Assembly: GCF_014205155.1 (NCBI RefSeq)
Contig: NZ_JACHMX010000001.1
Span: 1,488,001-1,552,000, forward strand
DNA length: 64,000 nt
Direction: 5' to 3'
Source: Amycolatopsis umgeniensis
GTDB lineage: Bacteria > Actinomycetota > Actinomycetes > Mycobacteriales > Pseudonocardiaceae
Position numbers and translations under genes: made by a program. Of this stretch, positions 1-7,444 are shown in pieces; the first letter of the stretch is position 1, and each line of letters opens with the position of its first letter. A model generated the notes under the pieces. The model saw nothing but the letters and a program-made list of their open reading frames with translations. It did not search any database and was not told the origin of the DNA.

Positions 1-95
1 CGGACAGAAGACCGGACATTTCTCGCCCATCCTCCAACCTCGGCCGCACACTCGTCGGGCAGTGTGTTTCTTTCCCCCGGCCTTGGAGGATTACC

Positions 96-1220
96 ATGCG
101 TCGAAGAATCGCCCTGGCACTCGGCGGCGCCGCCGTCCTGACCGCGAGCCTCACTTCCGCCGCCCTCGCCCCCGTCGCGCTGGCGTCCCCCGGACTGATC
201 ACCGCCATGCAGCGAGATCTGGGACTCACCGCCGCACAGGCGGAAACCCGGCTGACCCAGGAAATGACCGCCTCACGCGTGATGCCCGCCGCCCAGCAGG
301 CCGCCGGTGCGGCGTTCGGCGGAGCCTGGTTCGACCCGGCGCGCGGCAAACTCGTCGTCGGGGTGACCGACCCCGCGGCGGCGTCCGCCGTCCGGCAGGC
401 AGGTGCCGAACCCGCCACCGTCGCGATCAGCGCGACGAAACTCGACGCGGCGAAGGCCGAAATCGACTTGTCGGCCAAGACGCGGCCCGCCCCCGCGGCC
501 GTCAGCGGCTGGCGCGCCGACCCGCGCAGCGGGAGTGTCGTGGTCGCCGTGCAGCCGGGCGCGCACGGCTCCGACATCGATGACTTCCTGGCCAGGGCAA
601 GGAAAGCCGGCCCGGTCACCGTGGTCTCCGCGCCGAAGGCCGAACCGTTCGCGGCGGGCACCGTCGGCGGCGACCCGTACTACATCAACGGGAACACCCG
701 CTGCTCGATCGGGTTCTCCGTCAACGGCGGGTTCGTCAGCGCCGGGCACTGCGGCGGCTCCGGCAGCTCCGTCGTCGGCTGGGACGGCTCGGCGATGGGC
801 AGCTTCGCCGGTTCTTCCTTCCCCGGCAACGACTACGCGTTCATCCGGATCGGCAACGGCTGGTGGACCGCGCCGGTCGTCCTCGGCTGGGGCACGGTGA
901 GCGACGCGCTCGTCCGCGGATCGTGGGTCGCCCCCGTCGGCACCTCGGTGTGCCGGTCCGGCTCGACGACGCATTGGCACTGCGGCACCGTGCTGGGACA
1001 CAACGAGACCGTCAACTACTCGCAAGGCGCGGTCCACCAGATGACGCGCACCAACGTCTGCGCGGAACCCGGCGACTCCGGCGGCTCCTTCATCACCGGC
1101 GACCAGGCACAGGGCGTCACCTCCGGCGGCTGGGGGAACTGCGGTTCCGGCGGCGAAACCTGGTTCCAGCCGGTGAACGAGATCCTGCAGACCTACGGTT
1201 TGTCACTCGTCACCGCGTGA
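96..1220 (+). CDS. Secreted S1-family serine protease (streptogrisin / alpha-lytic type preproenzyme)
   Basis: This is a secreted chymotrypsin-fold endopeptidase made as a preproprotein of 374 residues. Residues 1-30 form a Sec signal peptide (MRRR, then a hydrophobic Ala/Leu stretch ending ALA). Residues about 31-185 resemble the alpha-lytic-protease prodomain, which acts as a folding chaperone and is removed. The catalytic domain runs from about 190 to 374, with the triad His218 (SAGHC), Asp246 (GNDYAF) and Ser328 (EPGDSGGS); paired cysteines near the His and Ser motifs suggest disulfides. The ATG start has a TGGAGGA ribosome site 6 bases upstream. The 3' end overlaps the convergent FAD gene by 11 bp. 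The family is certain; the cleavage specificity is not readable by eye. Confidence 0.94.
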   Translation: MRRRIALALGGAAVLTASLTSAALAPVALASPGLITAMQRDLGLTAAQAETRLTQEMTASRVMPAAQQAAGAAFGGAWFDPARGKLVVGVTDPAAASAVRQAGAEPATVAISATKLDAAKAEIDLSAKTRPAPAAVSGWRADPRSGSVVVAVQPGAHGSDIDDFLARARKAGPVTVVSAPKAEPFAAGTVGGDPYYINGNTRCSIGFSVNGGFVSAGHCGGSGSSVVGWDGSAMGSFAGSSFPGNDYAFIRIGNGWWTAPVVLGWGTVSDALVRGSWVAPVGTSVCRSGSTTHWHCGTVLGHNETVNYSQGAVHQMTRTNVCAEPGDSGGSFITGDQAQGVTSGGWGNCGSGGETWFQPVNEILQTYGLSLVTA

Positions 1221-2376
1221 CCTGCCCAGACGGGTCGTGAGTGGTGAGGGGCGGTTTTAACCGTCCCTCACCACTCACGATGGCGGGAAGCGCGTCGAGA
1301 CTGTGCCGCACGGCCTCGGCGCCATACTCGAACATCTGCCGCTCGTAGTCACCGACAGCGTCGAGGAGGCCCTTGCGCCCCTCCGCCGCCTCGATCAGGC
1401 GGCGGCGCAACAGATCGGCGTCACGCAAGGCCGTGTTCGCGCCGTTGCCGCCGGTCGGCGAGGTGGCGTGGATCGCGTCGCCGAGCAGCGTGACCGGACC
1501 CGGTGCCCACCGCTCGCGGGGTTCGACCACGCGGATGGACAGGAGGGTGCTGTTGTCCGGATCGGACTGCTCGACGAGCGCCCGGAGATCGGGATGCCAA
1601 CCGTCCATTCTGGACAATGCGGCCTCCTGCGGGGTCGACGTGCCGAGCGAGCCGTCCGGCAGGATCATCGCCCAGCGCACATAGTCACGGACGTCGGGAA
1701 GGGTCACCTCGGGCGCCAGTTCCTCGGCCGCCTCCTTCGGCGGGGTACGGAAACGCATCGCTCCGAGCAGCAGGCTCACCCCGTTCCCGGCGATCTTCGA
1801 GCCGAAGGCCTGCTTCAACCCGGCGAAGCGTTCGGTCAGCGGTGTGCGGCCGATGACGAACCGGACGCCGGTGTCGGTCGGGGTGGTCAGTGGTGACAAC
1901 GTCGCGCGGACCGCGGAGCCGACCCCGTCCGCCCCGACCAGCAGGTCCGCGATCACCGGGTCACCGTGCGCGAACCGGGCGGAGACCTTGCCGTCGGGCA
2001 GCACGTCGTAGCCGGTCAGCCCGGAGCCGGTGCGCACCGTGAGCCCGGTCAGCAGCAGATGCCGGAGCACGTGCCTGTCGACCACGGTCCCGGCCCTGCC
2101 TGGGCCGAGTTCGCCGATCCGGTTCAGCCGCGGGTCCAAGATCAGCCGCTCGCCATAGGCGTCACCGACGATCGCGTCCAGCAGCGGATGCCAGCGCGAC
2201 GGCAGGCAACCACGCACCGCTTCGAGCCCCGCCGGATTCAGCACGAGCCGATAGCCCTGGAACCGCGCGGTGATCGCCGGATCCCGCTCGTACACCTCGG
2301 CCTCGATGCCGGCGCCGCGCAAGCCTTGCGCCAGGCACAGGCCGCCCAGGCCCGCTCCGGCGACGGAAACTCGCAT
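1210..2376 (-). CDS. FAD-dependent aromatic monooxygenase (PHBH / TetX-like)
   Basis: Class A flavoprotein monooxygenase of 388 residues. The N-terminal Rossmann motif GAGLGG is at 7-12, followed by an acidic strand end (VYERD). The central ADLLVGADGVGS segment and the late LLGDAIHATSPTGGNGA segment are the second and third FAD signatures of this family. The likely reaction is NAD(P)H-dependent hydroxylation of a small aromatic or antibiotic; the substrate is unknown. The ATG at 2376 is preferred because GGAGG lies 6 bases upstream. It is divergent from a TetR gene across a triple operator, so it is probably the repressed target. Its last ~23 codons are contributed by the 1235-1280 hairpin, suggesting an altered C-terminus. 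Confidence 0.85.
   Translation of the reverse strand: MRVSVAGAGLGGLCLAQGLRGAGIEAEVYERDPAITARFQGYRLVLNPAGLEAVRGCLPSRWHPLLDAIVGDAYGERLILDPRLNRIGELGPGRAGTVVDRHVLRHLLLTGLTVRTGSGLTGYDVLPDGKVSARFAHGDPVIADLLVGADGVGSAVRATLSPLTTPTDTGVRFVIGRTPLTERFAGLKQAFGSKIAGNGVSLLLGAMRFRTPPKEAAEELAPEVTLPDVRDYVRWAMILPDGSLGTSTPQEAALSRMDGWHPDLRALVEQSDPDNSTLLSIRVVEPRERWAPGPVTLLGDAIHATSPTGGNGANTALRDADLLRRRLIEAAEGRKGLLDAVGDYERQMFEYGAEAVRHSLDALPAIVSGEGRLKPPLTTHDPSGQVTR
1235..1280. terminator. 22-bp stem hairpin between convergent genes
   Basis: The arms 1235-1256 and 1259-1280 (TCGTGAGTGGTGAGGG...) are inverted copies with one mismatch, separated by two bases. The hairpin lies just after the protease stop and can act as its terminator. 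It lies inside the 3' coding end of the convergent FAD gene, so it would be transcribed from that side before that gene's stop codon. Confidence 0.75.
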
Positions 2377-2397
2377 CACACACCTCCGCACAGTGGC

Positions 2398-2447
2398 GAA
2401 CTAAGTTCGCCTCCAACGAACTAAGTTCTACTTGGCGAACTAAGTTC
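2398..2447. promoter_or_regulatory. Triple palindromic operator for the adjacent TetR regulator
   Basis: The 11-base palindrome GAACTAAGTTC occurs three times without mismatch, at 2398-2408, 2418-2428 and 2437-2447 (20- and 19-base periods, about two helical turns). The array fills the gap between the divergent FAD monooxygenase and TetR genes. TetR proteins usually bind such sites in the shared promoter; the assignment to this TetR is inference from position. Confidence 0.85.
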
Positions 2448-2460
2448 GTGTCAAGCTAGA

Positions 2461-3189
2461 GTGACCGGCATGCCTTCCGATCCCCGGGAACGTCGAGCAG
2501 CCCGTCACGCCCAGCCCACCGGGGACCCCACGACGTCGCCGCCGCGCAAGGAGCCCATCACGGTCGAGCGGATCACCGACGCCGCGCTCCAGGTCGTGGC
2601 CACCGAGGGGTACGAAGCCCTGACCATCCGCCGGGTCGCGGCGGTGCTCGGCTCCGGGCCTTCGTCGCTGTACGCGCATATCGTCAACAAGGACGACATC
2701 GACGATCTGCTCGTCGGGCGGCTCTACTCCGAGGTCGTGCTCCCCGAACCGGATCCGGCGCGGTGGCGGCGGCAGATCCGTGACGTCTACACCCAGATCC
2801 GCGACCAGTACCTGAAATACCCCGGTGTCTCCCGCGCCGTACTGGGCACGGTGCCCACCAACCTTCACACGCTGCAAGTACGCGAAGGTCTCCTGACGAT
2901 CCTGCTCGCCGGCGGAGTCGAGCCGCAGACCGCCGCCTGGACACTCGACGCCTTGTCCCTCTACGTGAGCGCCTACGCCCTGGAGCAGTCGCTCGTCCAA
3001 CAGCGGCGGAAGAGCCCCGACCAGGAATGGGTTCTCAGCCGCGAGGAGTTGCTGAGCCGGTTCGCCGCGCTGCCTGCCGACGCCTTCCCGCAGACCCGGC
3101 GCCACGCCGCCGAGCTGACCTCCGGCACCGGGCACGACCGGTTCGACTTCACCCTCGGCCTGATCATGGACAGCCTCGCTGGGCCCTAG
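2461..3189 (+). CDS. TetR/AcrR-family transcriptional repressor
   Basis: A 242-residue one-component regulator. After a proline-rich lead of about 30 residues, the helix-turn-helix domain spans roughly 35-85 (ITVERITDAALQVVATEGYE, then LTIRRVAAVLGSGPSSLYAH). The C-terminal part is a helical ligand-binding/dimerisation domain of the TetR_C type. It starts at GTG 2461 or ATG 2470; there is little room for a ribosome site after the operator array, so a leaderless transcript is possible. It is divergent from the FAD monooxygenase and very likely represses both genes until an inducer, perhaps the monooxygenase substrate, binds. The stop codon lies inside the left arm of the 3186-3352 fold-back. 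Confidence 0.9.
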   Translation: MTGMPSDPRERRAARHAQPTGDPTTSPPRKEPITVERITDAALQVVATEGYEALTIRRVAAVLGSGPSSLYAHIVNKDDIDDLLVGRLYSEVVLPEPDPARWRRQIRDVYTQIRDQYLKYPGVSRAVLGTVPTNLHTLQVREGLLTILLAGGVEPQTAAWTLDALSLYVSAYALEQSLVQQRRKSPDQEWVLSREELLSRFAALPADAFPQTRRHAAELTSGTGHDRFDFTLGLIMDSLAGP

Positions 3190-3352
3190 GCGGTGTCCTG
3201 TGAGTCTGGTCGATGGGCTTCGTGATCCAGGTGGTCCCTGGCGGTGCGGGCGGATCGCCCTCGTACCGGGTCGTACTCGGGCGCATCCGCCCGTGCCGTC
3301 AGGGACCACCTGGGCGCGAAGACCGCGACCAGACTCACAGGACACCGCCTAG
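3186..3352. repeat. 167-bp fold-back element with perfect 27-bp terminal inverted repeats
   Basis: Bases 3186-3212 and 3326-3352 are exact reverse complements (CTAGGCGGTGTCCTGTGAGT... and its mate). Inside, CCAGGTGGTCCCTG and CAGGGACCACCTGG pair again, and a GCGGGCGGA arm pairs with TCCGCCCGT. Almost the whole element folds into one long hairpin. It sits between convergent genes and touches the TetR stop codon. It could be a non-autonomous transposon (MITE-like) or a very large bidirectional terminator; I see no obvious target-site duplication and no second copy in the window. Confidence 0.8.
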
Positions 3353-3360
3353 CCGGCATC

Positions 3361-4083
3361 TCAGTAGAACCCGGTCGGGAGCTCCACTTCGAGCCCCATG
3401 ATCGTCGCGGCTGGCCTGCGCCGGGGCCGCCAGCCCGCGGCCGTGACGTCGAACAACTCGGCGCTGAGAACCTTGCGCTGCGCCGAAGTCACCGAATGCC
3501 AGCGCATCTTGAACGCGGGGCGGACCGGCGCGATGAAGGGCCTGACCGGTTCGTGGGCGCGGTCGAACGCGACCTGGAAGTTCCGGTCCGGCACGTAGCT
3601 CAGTTCCAGGTCTATCAAGGGCCGCGGTCCCCCGGTCCGATGGTGGCACCGCGCGAGGATCCGGGAGATCTCGTCGAGCGTCAGCCGCACCGCGCCGGGG
3701 ACTTGACCCTGCCAGCTGCCCAGGAACGGCGCGTTCAGTGACCGTGCCGTGAGCTCGTCGGGCAGCACGATCGCCGCCCGGACCGCGATTCCGGTGAGCT
3801 CCACATGGAGCCGCGTCCATCGGCTGTCGGTGTCGAGGAAGAACCGCGGCGGCGGCACCGAGGTGTCGGTGCCGAGCCGGATCCGCTCCTTGACCGCCAC
3901 GAACGGGTGGTCCGAGGATTCGGGATCCGTTCCGTGACGGCTGTTCCCGCGGTCCGGCAGGACGAGTACGAACTCGAGGCGATCGCCGGTGAGCTTCACT
4001 CCGGCCGGGAACAGCGAGCCGAGACCTCCCAAGAGCGCCGAACCGGCGACGAGTGCGTGGTAGCTGGACGCGCCTCCGGTCAT
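3361..4083 (-). CDS. Uncharacterised protein of the roadblock / nitrilase-fold module
   Basis: I do not recognise this 240-residue protein. It has no signal peptide and no clear membrane segment beyond a mildly hydrophobic N-terminus (HALVAGSALLGGLGSLFPAG, residues about 9-28). The rest is mixed alpha/beta with many Arg, Pro and Val. GGAGGG lies 8 bases before the ATG. It follows the first roadblock-like gene by about 50 bp on the same strand and so is probably cotranscribed with it, which suggests a role with those small scaffold proteins. A function should not be assigned. Confidence 0.6.
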   Translation of the reverse strand: MTGGASSYHALVAGSALLGGLGSLFPAGVKLTGDRLEFVLVLPDRGNSRHGTDPESSDHPFVAVKERIRLGTDTSVPPPRFFLDTDSRWTRLHVELTGIAVRAAIVLPDELTARSLNAPFLGSWQGQVPGAVRLTLDEISRILARCHHRTGGPRPLIDLELSYVPDRNFQVAFDRAHEPVRPFIAPVRPAFKMRWHSVTSAQRKVLSAELFDVTAAGWRPRRRPAATIMGLEVELPTGFY

Positions 4084-4132
4084 CGCCGGCTCCCTCCGAT
4101 CCGGGTGGTCGCCGCCGCGGCCGCACTCGTCG

Positions 4133-4504
4133 TCAGACGTGCAGCTCCGTTTCGATCCGCTTCAGGTAGTGCCGCGCCAGCGCGAGATTCGCCTGTTCCC
4201 GGTCCAGCACCAGGTACAGGAAGAGCGAATTCCGGGCGTTCACGGAATCCAGCAAGCGGATCAGGTGATACTGGCGGTGCAGTGTGATGAGGATGTCCTC
4301 GATACTGTCGTTGAGCGCGAGCGCGGACATCACCCGGAGTTTCGACCTGACGACATCGGTGTTCCCCGCCGCCGCGACCTCCAGGTTGAGCCATTCACCG
4401 CCTCCGCTGGTTCCGAGCGACATCCCGCTTTCGTAATCGACCAACGCGACACCGACGGCTCCGGCGATCGACATGGATTCCTTCAGTGCGTTTTCGATGT
4501 TCAT
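4133..4504 (-). CDS. Roadblock/LC7-like small protein
   Basis: A 123-residue protein with the alternating helix/strand pattern of roadblock/LC7 (MglB-like) domains: an N-terminal helix ENALKESMSIAGAVGVALVD, a GMSLGTSGGG turn, then strands and a C-terminal helix. Such domains dimerise and often regulate small Ras-like GTPases. No GTPase gene is visible nearby, unlike the streptomycete conservons. The ATG at 4504 has GTGGAG just upstream; an in-frame TTG at 4507 is less likely. A second roadblock-like gene follows on its 5' side, so the two products may form a heterodimer (inference). Confidence 0.68.
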   Translation of the reverse strand: MNIENALKESMSIAGAVGVALVDYESGMSLGTSGGGEWLNLEVAAAGNTDVVRSKLRVMSALALNDSIEDILITLHRQYHLIRLLDSVNARNSLFLYLVLDREQANLALARHYLKRIETELHV

Positions 4505-4541
4505 CAAACTCCACTTCTTCGGTTCGATCGGCGATCGATCG

Positions 4542-4910
4542 CTATGCGGTCAGGATCGAGCTGATCCGGTCGATGACCGGGCGGCATTCGAAGAGAAGGC
4601 GGCCGACATTCAACTCCCTGTCGCCCATGATGACCATGAGTGCCATCCGGTCGATGGCGTATACGGCCATGTAGCCGTCACTGCTGAACACCACGGTCTG
4701 CCTGAGCGTGCCCTTTCCGGTCACTTCGGCGGCCTGACGCGCGATCCCGAGATTCGCGGCGGCGAGTGCGGAGACCTCCGCGGGGTCGATACTCTTGGCC
4801 GCGTCGGCGACGATGGGTATTCCGTCCACCGCGGCTATCACCGTGTCGGTCACTCCTGCGACGTTGTCCCGCAGAGTCCGCAACTCGACGATCAGCGCAT
4901 CGAAATCCAC
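4542..4910 (-). CDS. Roadblock/LC7-domain protein
   Basis: A 122-residue roadblock/LC7 protein, the clearer of the two: helix 1 (DFDALIVELRTLRDNVAGV), strand TVIAAVDGIPIVAD, a central helix AEVSALAAANLGIARQAAE, strands TVVFSSDGYMAVYAID and ALMVIMGDRELNVGRL, and a final helix. The GTG at 4910 is chosen because GGAAG lies 8 bases before it; an upstream ATG at 4937 lacks a ribosome site. The 244-bp gap to the upstream nitrilase-fold gene leaves room for its own promoter. The usual partner would be a small GTPase or a kinase, neither of which is present here. Confidence 0.78.
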   Translation of the reverse strand: MDFDALIVELRTLRDNVAGVTDTVIAAVDGIPIVADAAKSIDPAEVSALAAANLGIARQAAEVTGKGTLRQTVVFSSDGYMAVYAIDRMALMVIMGDRELNVGRLLFECRPVIDRISSILTA

Positions 4911-5154
4911 TACTCTTACTTCCTGTTTCAAAGGCATGAACAGACCGGACTTGGCGGGATTTTCTCGACCGCGATGGACCGTACCACCGGGATTAGTCCC
5001 CATCTATCCGTATTCCCGACCCGATACGGGTATCACGCGATCGGCTCAAACACTTTCCGTATACGCGCCAGGTCCGCCCGCCGCCCGTAGCGACGCCACC
5101 CGATTCCGGGCCGGTACGCGATTCCCCGACGATCCGGGAAAGGCAGCGGCCCGA

Positions 5155-6579
5155 TTACCAATCGGCCAGCCGTGGCGTCAAGGCGTCCTCGAGCGCCTGC
5201 TGCCGCCTGGCATCCGGGTTCCGGTATTCCTTGACCATGTCGTCGGTGGTCAGATAGTCGTCAGGTCTGTGCGACGGCCCGACGGCGGTCAGCAACGTGG
5301 TCGCCGGGTACTCGATTTCGAAGGGGCCGCACATACCGGATTTCGTCTCTTTGTAGAAGCGGGTGATCGCCAGCCCGTTGCTCACCGCCGCTTTCGCCCC
5401 GAGATGCACGGTCAGCACCTGACCCGCTTCCGCCTGCCAGCCCTTCTTCCACATCGGGGCCGCGAGAACCGGGACGAGGAGATGGGTGATCCCGACCGAG
5501 ATGAGATGGTGGCGTCGCGCCGGGCGCGTGAAGTCCTCGCACACCTGGACGGCGAATCGCCCCGCACGGGACTCGAGCACGGTGATCAGGGAATCGTGGG
5601 AGATGAGTTCGTCCCGTTTGACCCCGCCGAGTTCGACCTCGTACTCCTTCTGCTTCCCCACCGTGAAGCAGAATCCCGACATCTTGTCCTGGGTGAGCAT
5701 CGGCTCGATCCAGCCGTTCCGGTGCACGAGGACGGCACGGTTCGGCGGACGGCGGCCCGCCGGGGGCGGGCCCGCCCCGGTCACCGGGCCGGTTCCCAGC
5801 AGGAGCCAGGTGAGCGAGCTTTCGTCAGGCCTCGGCGTGGCCCTGAGCAGCTCACGCCATCGCTCGAGGAGGCTGTCGTCCAGGCAGCCCTCAGGGAGGA
5901 CAGCCAATACGGCCCCGCTCTTGTCGAGAACGTTCAGCGCCTTCGCGATGCGCTCGTCGAGTCGCGCGCTGTCGGGCGCGACGGTGTAGAAACGGCCACC
6001 GGGATGGTCCGATTCCCACCGCAGGTCGGCCGCGTCGGCCAGCAGCGGCAGTTGCGCGATCTTGAGCGGCCGCTTCGACGGGAGTTCGTCGAACGGGCCG
6101 CGCCGGTCCGACAGCGGCAGGTCGCGGACGGCGGAGACCCGGGAGATCTGCAGGTTCGCGCTGACATACGGCGGAATACGCAGCAGCTGGAAGAAATCGT
6201 CGATCTCTTCCGCGTCCACGTTCGGACGGAACGGGGAGGTGCGGCGAGGCAACAGGATGCCTCCGGTCTCCTCGTTGAGCCTGCCGTTCATCTCCAGCCG
6301 CACCTGGAGGTAGTCGAGTGCCCTGGAGTTCAGGTGGGACGTGTCGGAGTTCGCGTCGAGAAGCGCTAGGTCCAGGCCGAGCAGGACGCCGAAGCTCGTC
6401 GCGTCGTCCGGAGAATCGGAGATCCACTCCCCGGAGAGAAAACCCGTCGTCCGCACCTCTTTCCGGACGGCTTCCTTGATGGTCCGCACCCTGGCGAGTA
6501 ACGACCAGTCACTGAGCGTGTCCCCGGGCACCTTCTTGAGCTCGTCGTAGAGGTTGACGAACGCGTCGGCGGGATCCAT
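5155..6579 (-). CDS. Nitrilase-superfamily (carbon-nitrogen hydrolase fold) protein with long N-terminal extension
   Basis: A 474-residue protein. Residues about 195-450 look like a carbon-nitrogen hydrolase fold: AVLPEG gives a candidate catalytic Glu230, Lys299 is in QDKMSG, and VCEDF gives candidate Cys347, matching the Glu-Lys-Cys order of nitrilases. The first ~190 residues are helical and unassigned. Such enzymes hydrolyse amide or nitrile bonds; the substrate is not predictable. GGAAG precedes the ATG by 10 bases. Only 36 bp separate it from the divergent winged-helix gene at 6616, so the promoters must overlap the coding regions. The remaining possibility is a catalytically dead sensory relative. 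Confidence 0.68.
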   Translation of the reverse strand: MDPADAFVNLYDELKKVPGDTLSDWSLLARVRTIKEAVRKEVRTTGFLSGEWISDSPDDATSFGVLLGLDLALLDANSDTSHLNSRALDYLQVRLEMNGRLNEETGGILLPRRTSPFRPNVDAEEIDDFFQLLRIPPYVSANLQISRVSAVRDLPLSDRRGPFDELPSKRPLKIAQLPLLADAADLRWESDHPGGRFYTVAPDSARLDERIAKALNVLDKSGAVLAVLPEGCLDDSLLERWRELLRATPRPDESSLTWLLLGTGPVTGAGPPPAGRRPPNRAVLVHRNGWIEPMLTQDKMSGFCFTVGKQKEYEVELGGVKRDELISHDSLITVLESRAGRFAVQVCEDFTRPARRHHLISVGITHLLVPVLAAPMWKKGWQAEAGQVLTVHLGAKAAVSNGLAITRFYKETKSGMCGPFEIEYPATTLLTAVGPSHRPDDYLTTDDMVKEYRNPDARRQQALEDALTPRLADW

Positions 6580-6615
6580 ACTTAACACTTCCTTGATTCT
6601 GGAGGTGGGGAGCCC

Positions 6616-7227
6616 ATGCCCGCACTGGCCACGACACCGGCAGGCACGAGTCCTGCGCCCGAAAGCACCGCCGAAGACGCCGAGGGGGTGGCTCGGGGCC
6701 TCGACGCTTGGGCGTCGAAGCTGAAAGAAGAGACAGGCGAAGGAAAGGTGCTCGGCGACCACGCGGCTGTCGACCGTTGGGCGGCGGCGGTGGGCAGGTG
6801 GCTGGTCGACGCCACCCTGCTCGCGGACATCCCGTCACTGCGATCGGCGCTGCGCGCCTTCCAGGAGGCGGGGATGCGACTGCAACCCGGTGGCCACACG
6901 ATGCGCCTGGAGGCCGTCGTCACGAGTCTGGCCGAGGTGGCACAAGCCGCACTCGACAGGGCGGAGCAGGCAACACTCGCCGACACCTTGGACCCGAAGT
7001 CGTGGGCGGCCAAGATGCTCCTGCTGGCACACCGCGAACCACACATCACCAGCTCGGACGTCTGTTCCCGGCTCGGAGTCCACGAAGCACAGATCAGCCG
7101 CAGCGGAAAGATGCTCATGGAACGCGGCCTGGTCGTCAAAACCCGGCTCGGCCGGTCGAAGGGCTGGTACGCCACTCCCCGAGGCGAAGCCGTGGCCAAA
7201 CAGCTCGCGGATCGAGGGAACGAATAG
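6616..7227 (+). CDS. Winged-helix (MarR-like) DNA-binding protein
   Basis: A 203-residue protein. The N-terminal ~125 residues are helical and Ala-rich. Residues about 130-200 form a winged helix: KMLLLAHREPHITSSDVC (helices 1-2), SRLGVHEAQISRSGKMLMER (recognition helix region) and GLVVKTRLGRSKGWYATPRG (wing). It is probably a transcription factor with an N-terminal sensing or oligomerisation part. GGAGG lies about 10 bases before the ATG. It is divergent from the nitrilase-fold gene with a 36-bp gap, which makes autoregulation and control of the roadblock/nitrilase genes likely. It could also be a toxin-antitoxin-like or phage-type regulator; nothing here decides this. Confidence 0.7.
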   Translation: MPALATTPAGTSPAPESTAEDAEGVARGLDAWASKLKEETGEGKVLGDHAAVDRWAAAVGRWLVDATLLADIPSLRSALRAFQEAGMRLQPGGHTMRLEAVVTSLAEVAQAALDRAEQATLADTLDPKSWAAKMLLLAHREPHITSSDVCSRLGVHEAQISRSGKMLMERGLVVKTRLGRSKGWYATPRGEAVAKQLADRGNE

Positions 7228-7268
7228 CCGCGGTTCGGCGACCGCGACCGTTGTTCCCCGCCACTGTC

Positions 7269-7284
7269 GAGAATCGCGATTCTC
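7269..7284. repeat. 16-bp perfect palindrome
   Basis: GAGAATCGCGATTCTC is a perfect palindrome 42 bases after the winged-helix gene stop. Being downstream of that gene, it may be a protein-binding site or the beginning of the terminator region; no assignment is possible. Confidence 0.4.
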
Positions 7285-7294
7285 ATCCCACCCT

Positions 7295-7330
7295 CCGGCC
7301 GCCGCTCCTGTTCTAGTCGTCGGCGGCCGG
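7295..7330. terminator. Hairpin between convergent genes
   Basis: CCGGCCGCCG (7295-7304) and CGGCGGCCGG (7321-7330) form a 10-bp GC-only stem with a 16-base loop. It lies in the gap between the winged-helix gene (+) and the XRE gene (-), as expected for a terminator. The rest of 7228-7444 holds no gene I can support. Confidence 0.55.
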
Positions 7331-7444
7331 TCAATGGTTACGCATGGCAAGGCCGTGGAGAAATCTTTTATTCCAGGTTGTGGCCGAAGAGGAATGGCGT
7401 CCAACGCCGATTCGACGCTTTCCTTGAGGGAAATATCGAAACTG

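Noticed and set aside
4795..6369. 524-residue plus-strand frame over the nitrilase-fold and roadblock genes
   Set aside because: No domain is recognisable and it is antisense to two genes with good starts and folds; typical high-GC shadow frame.
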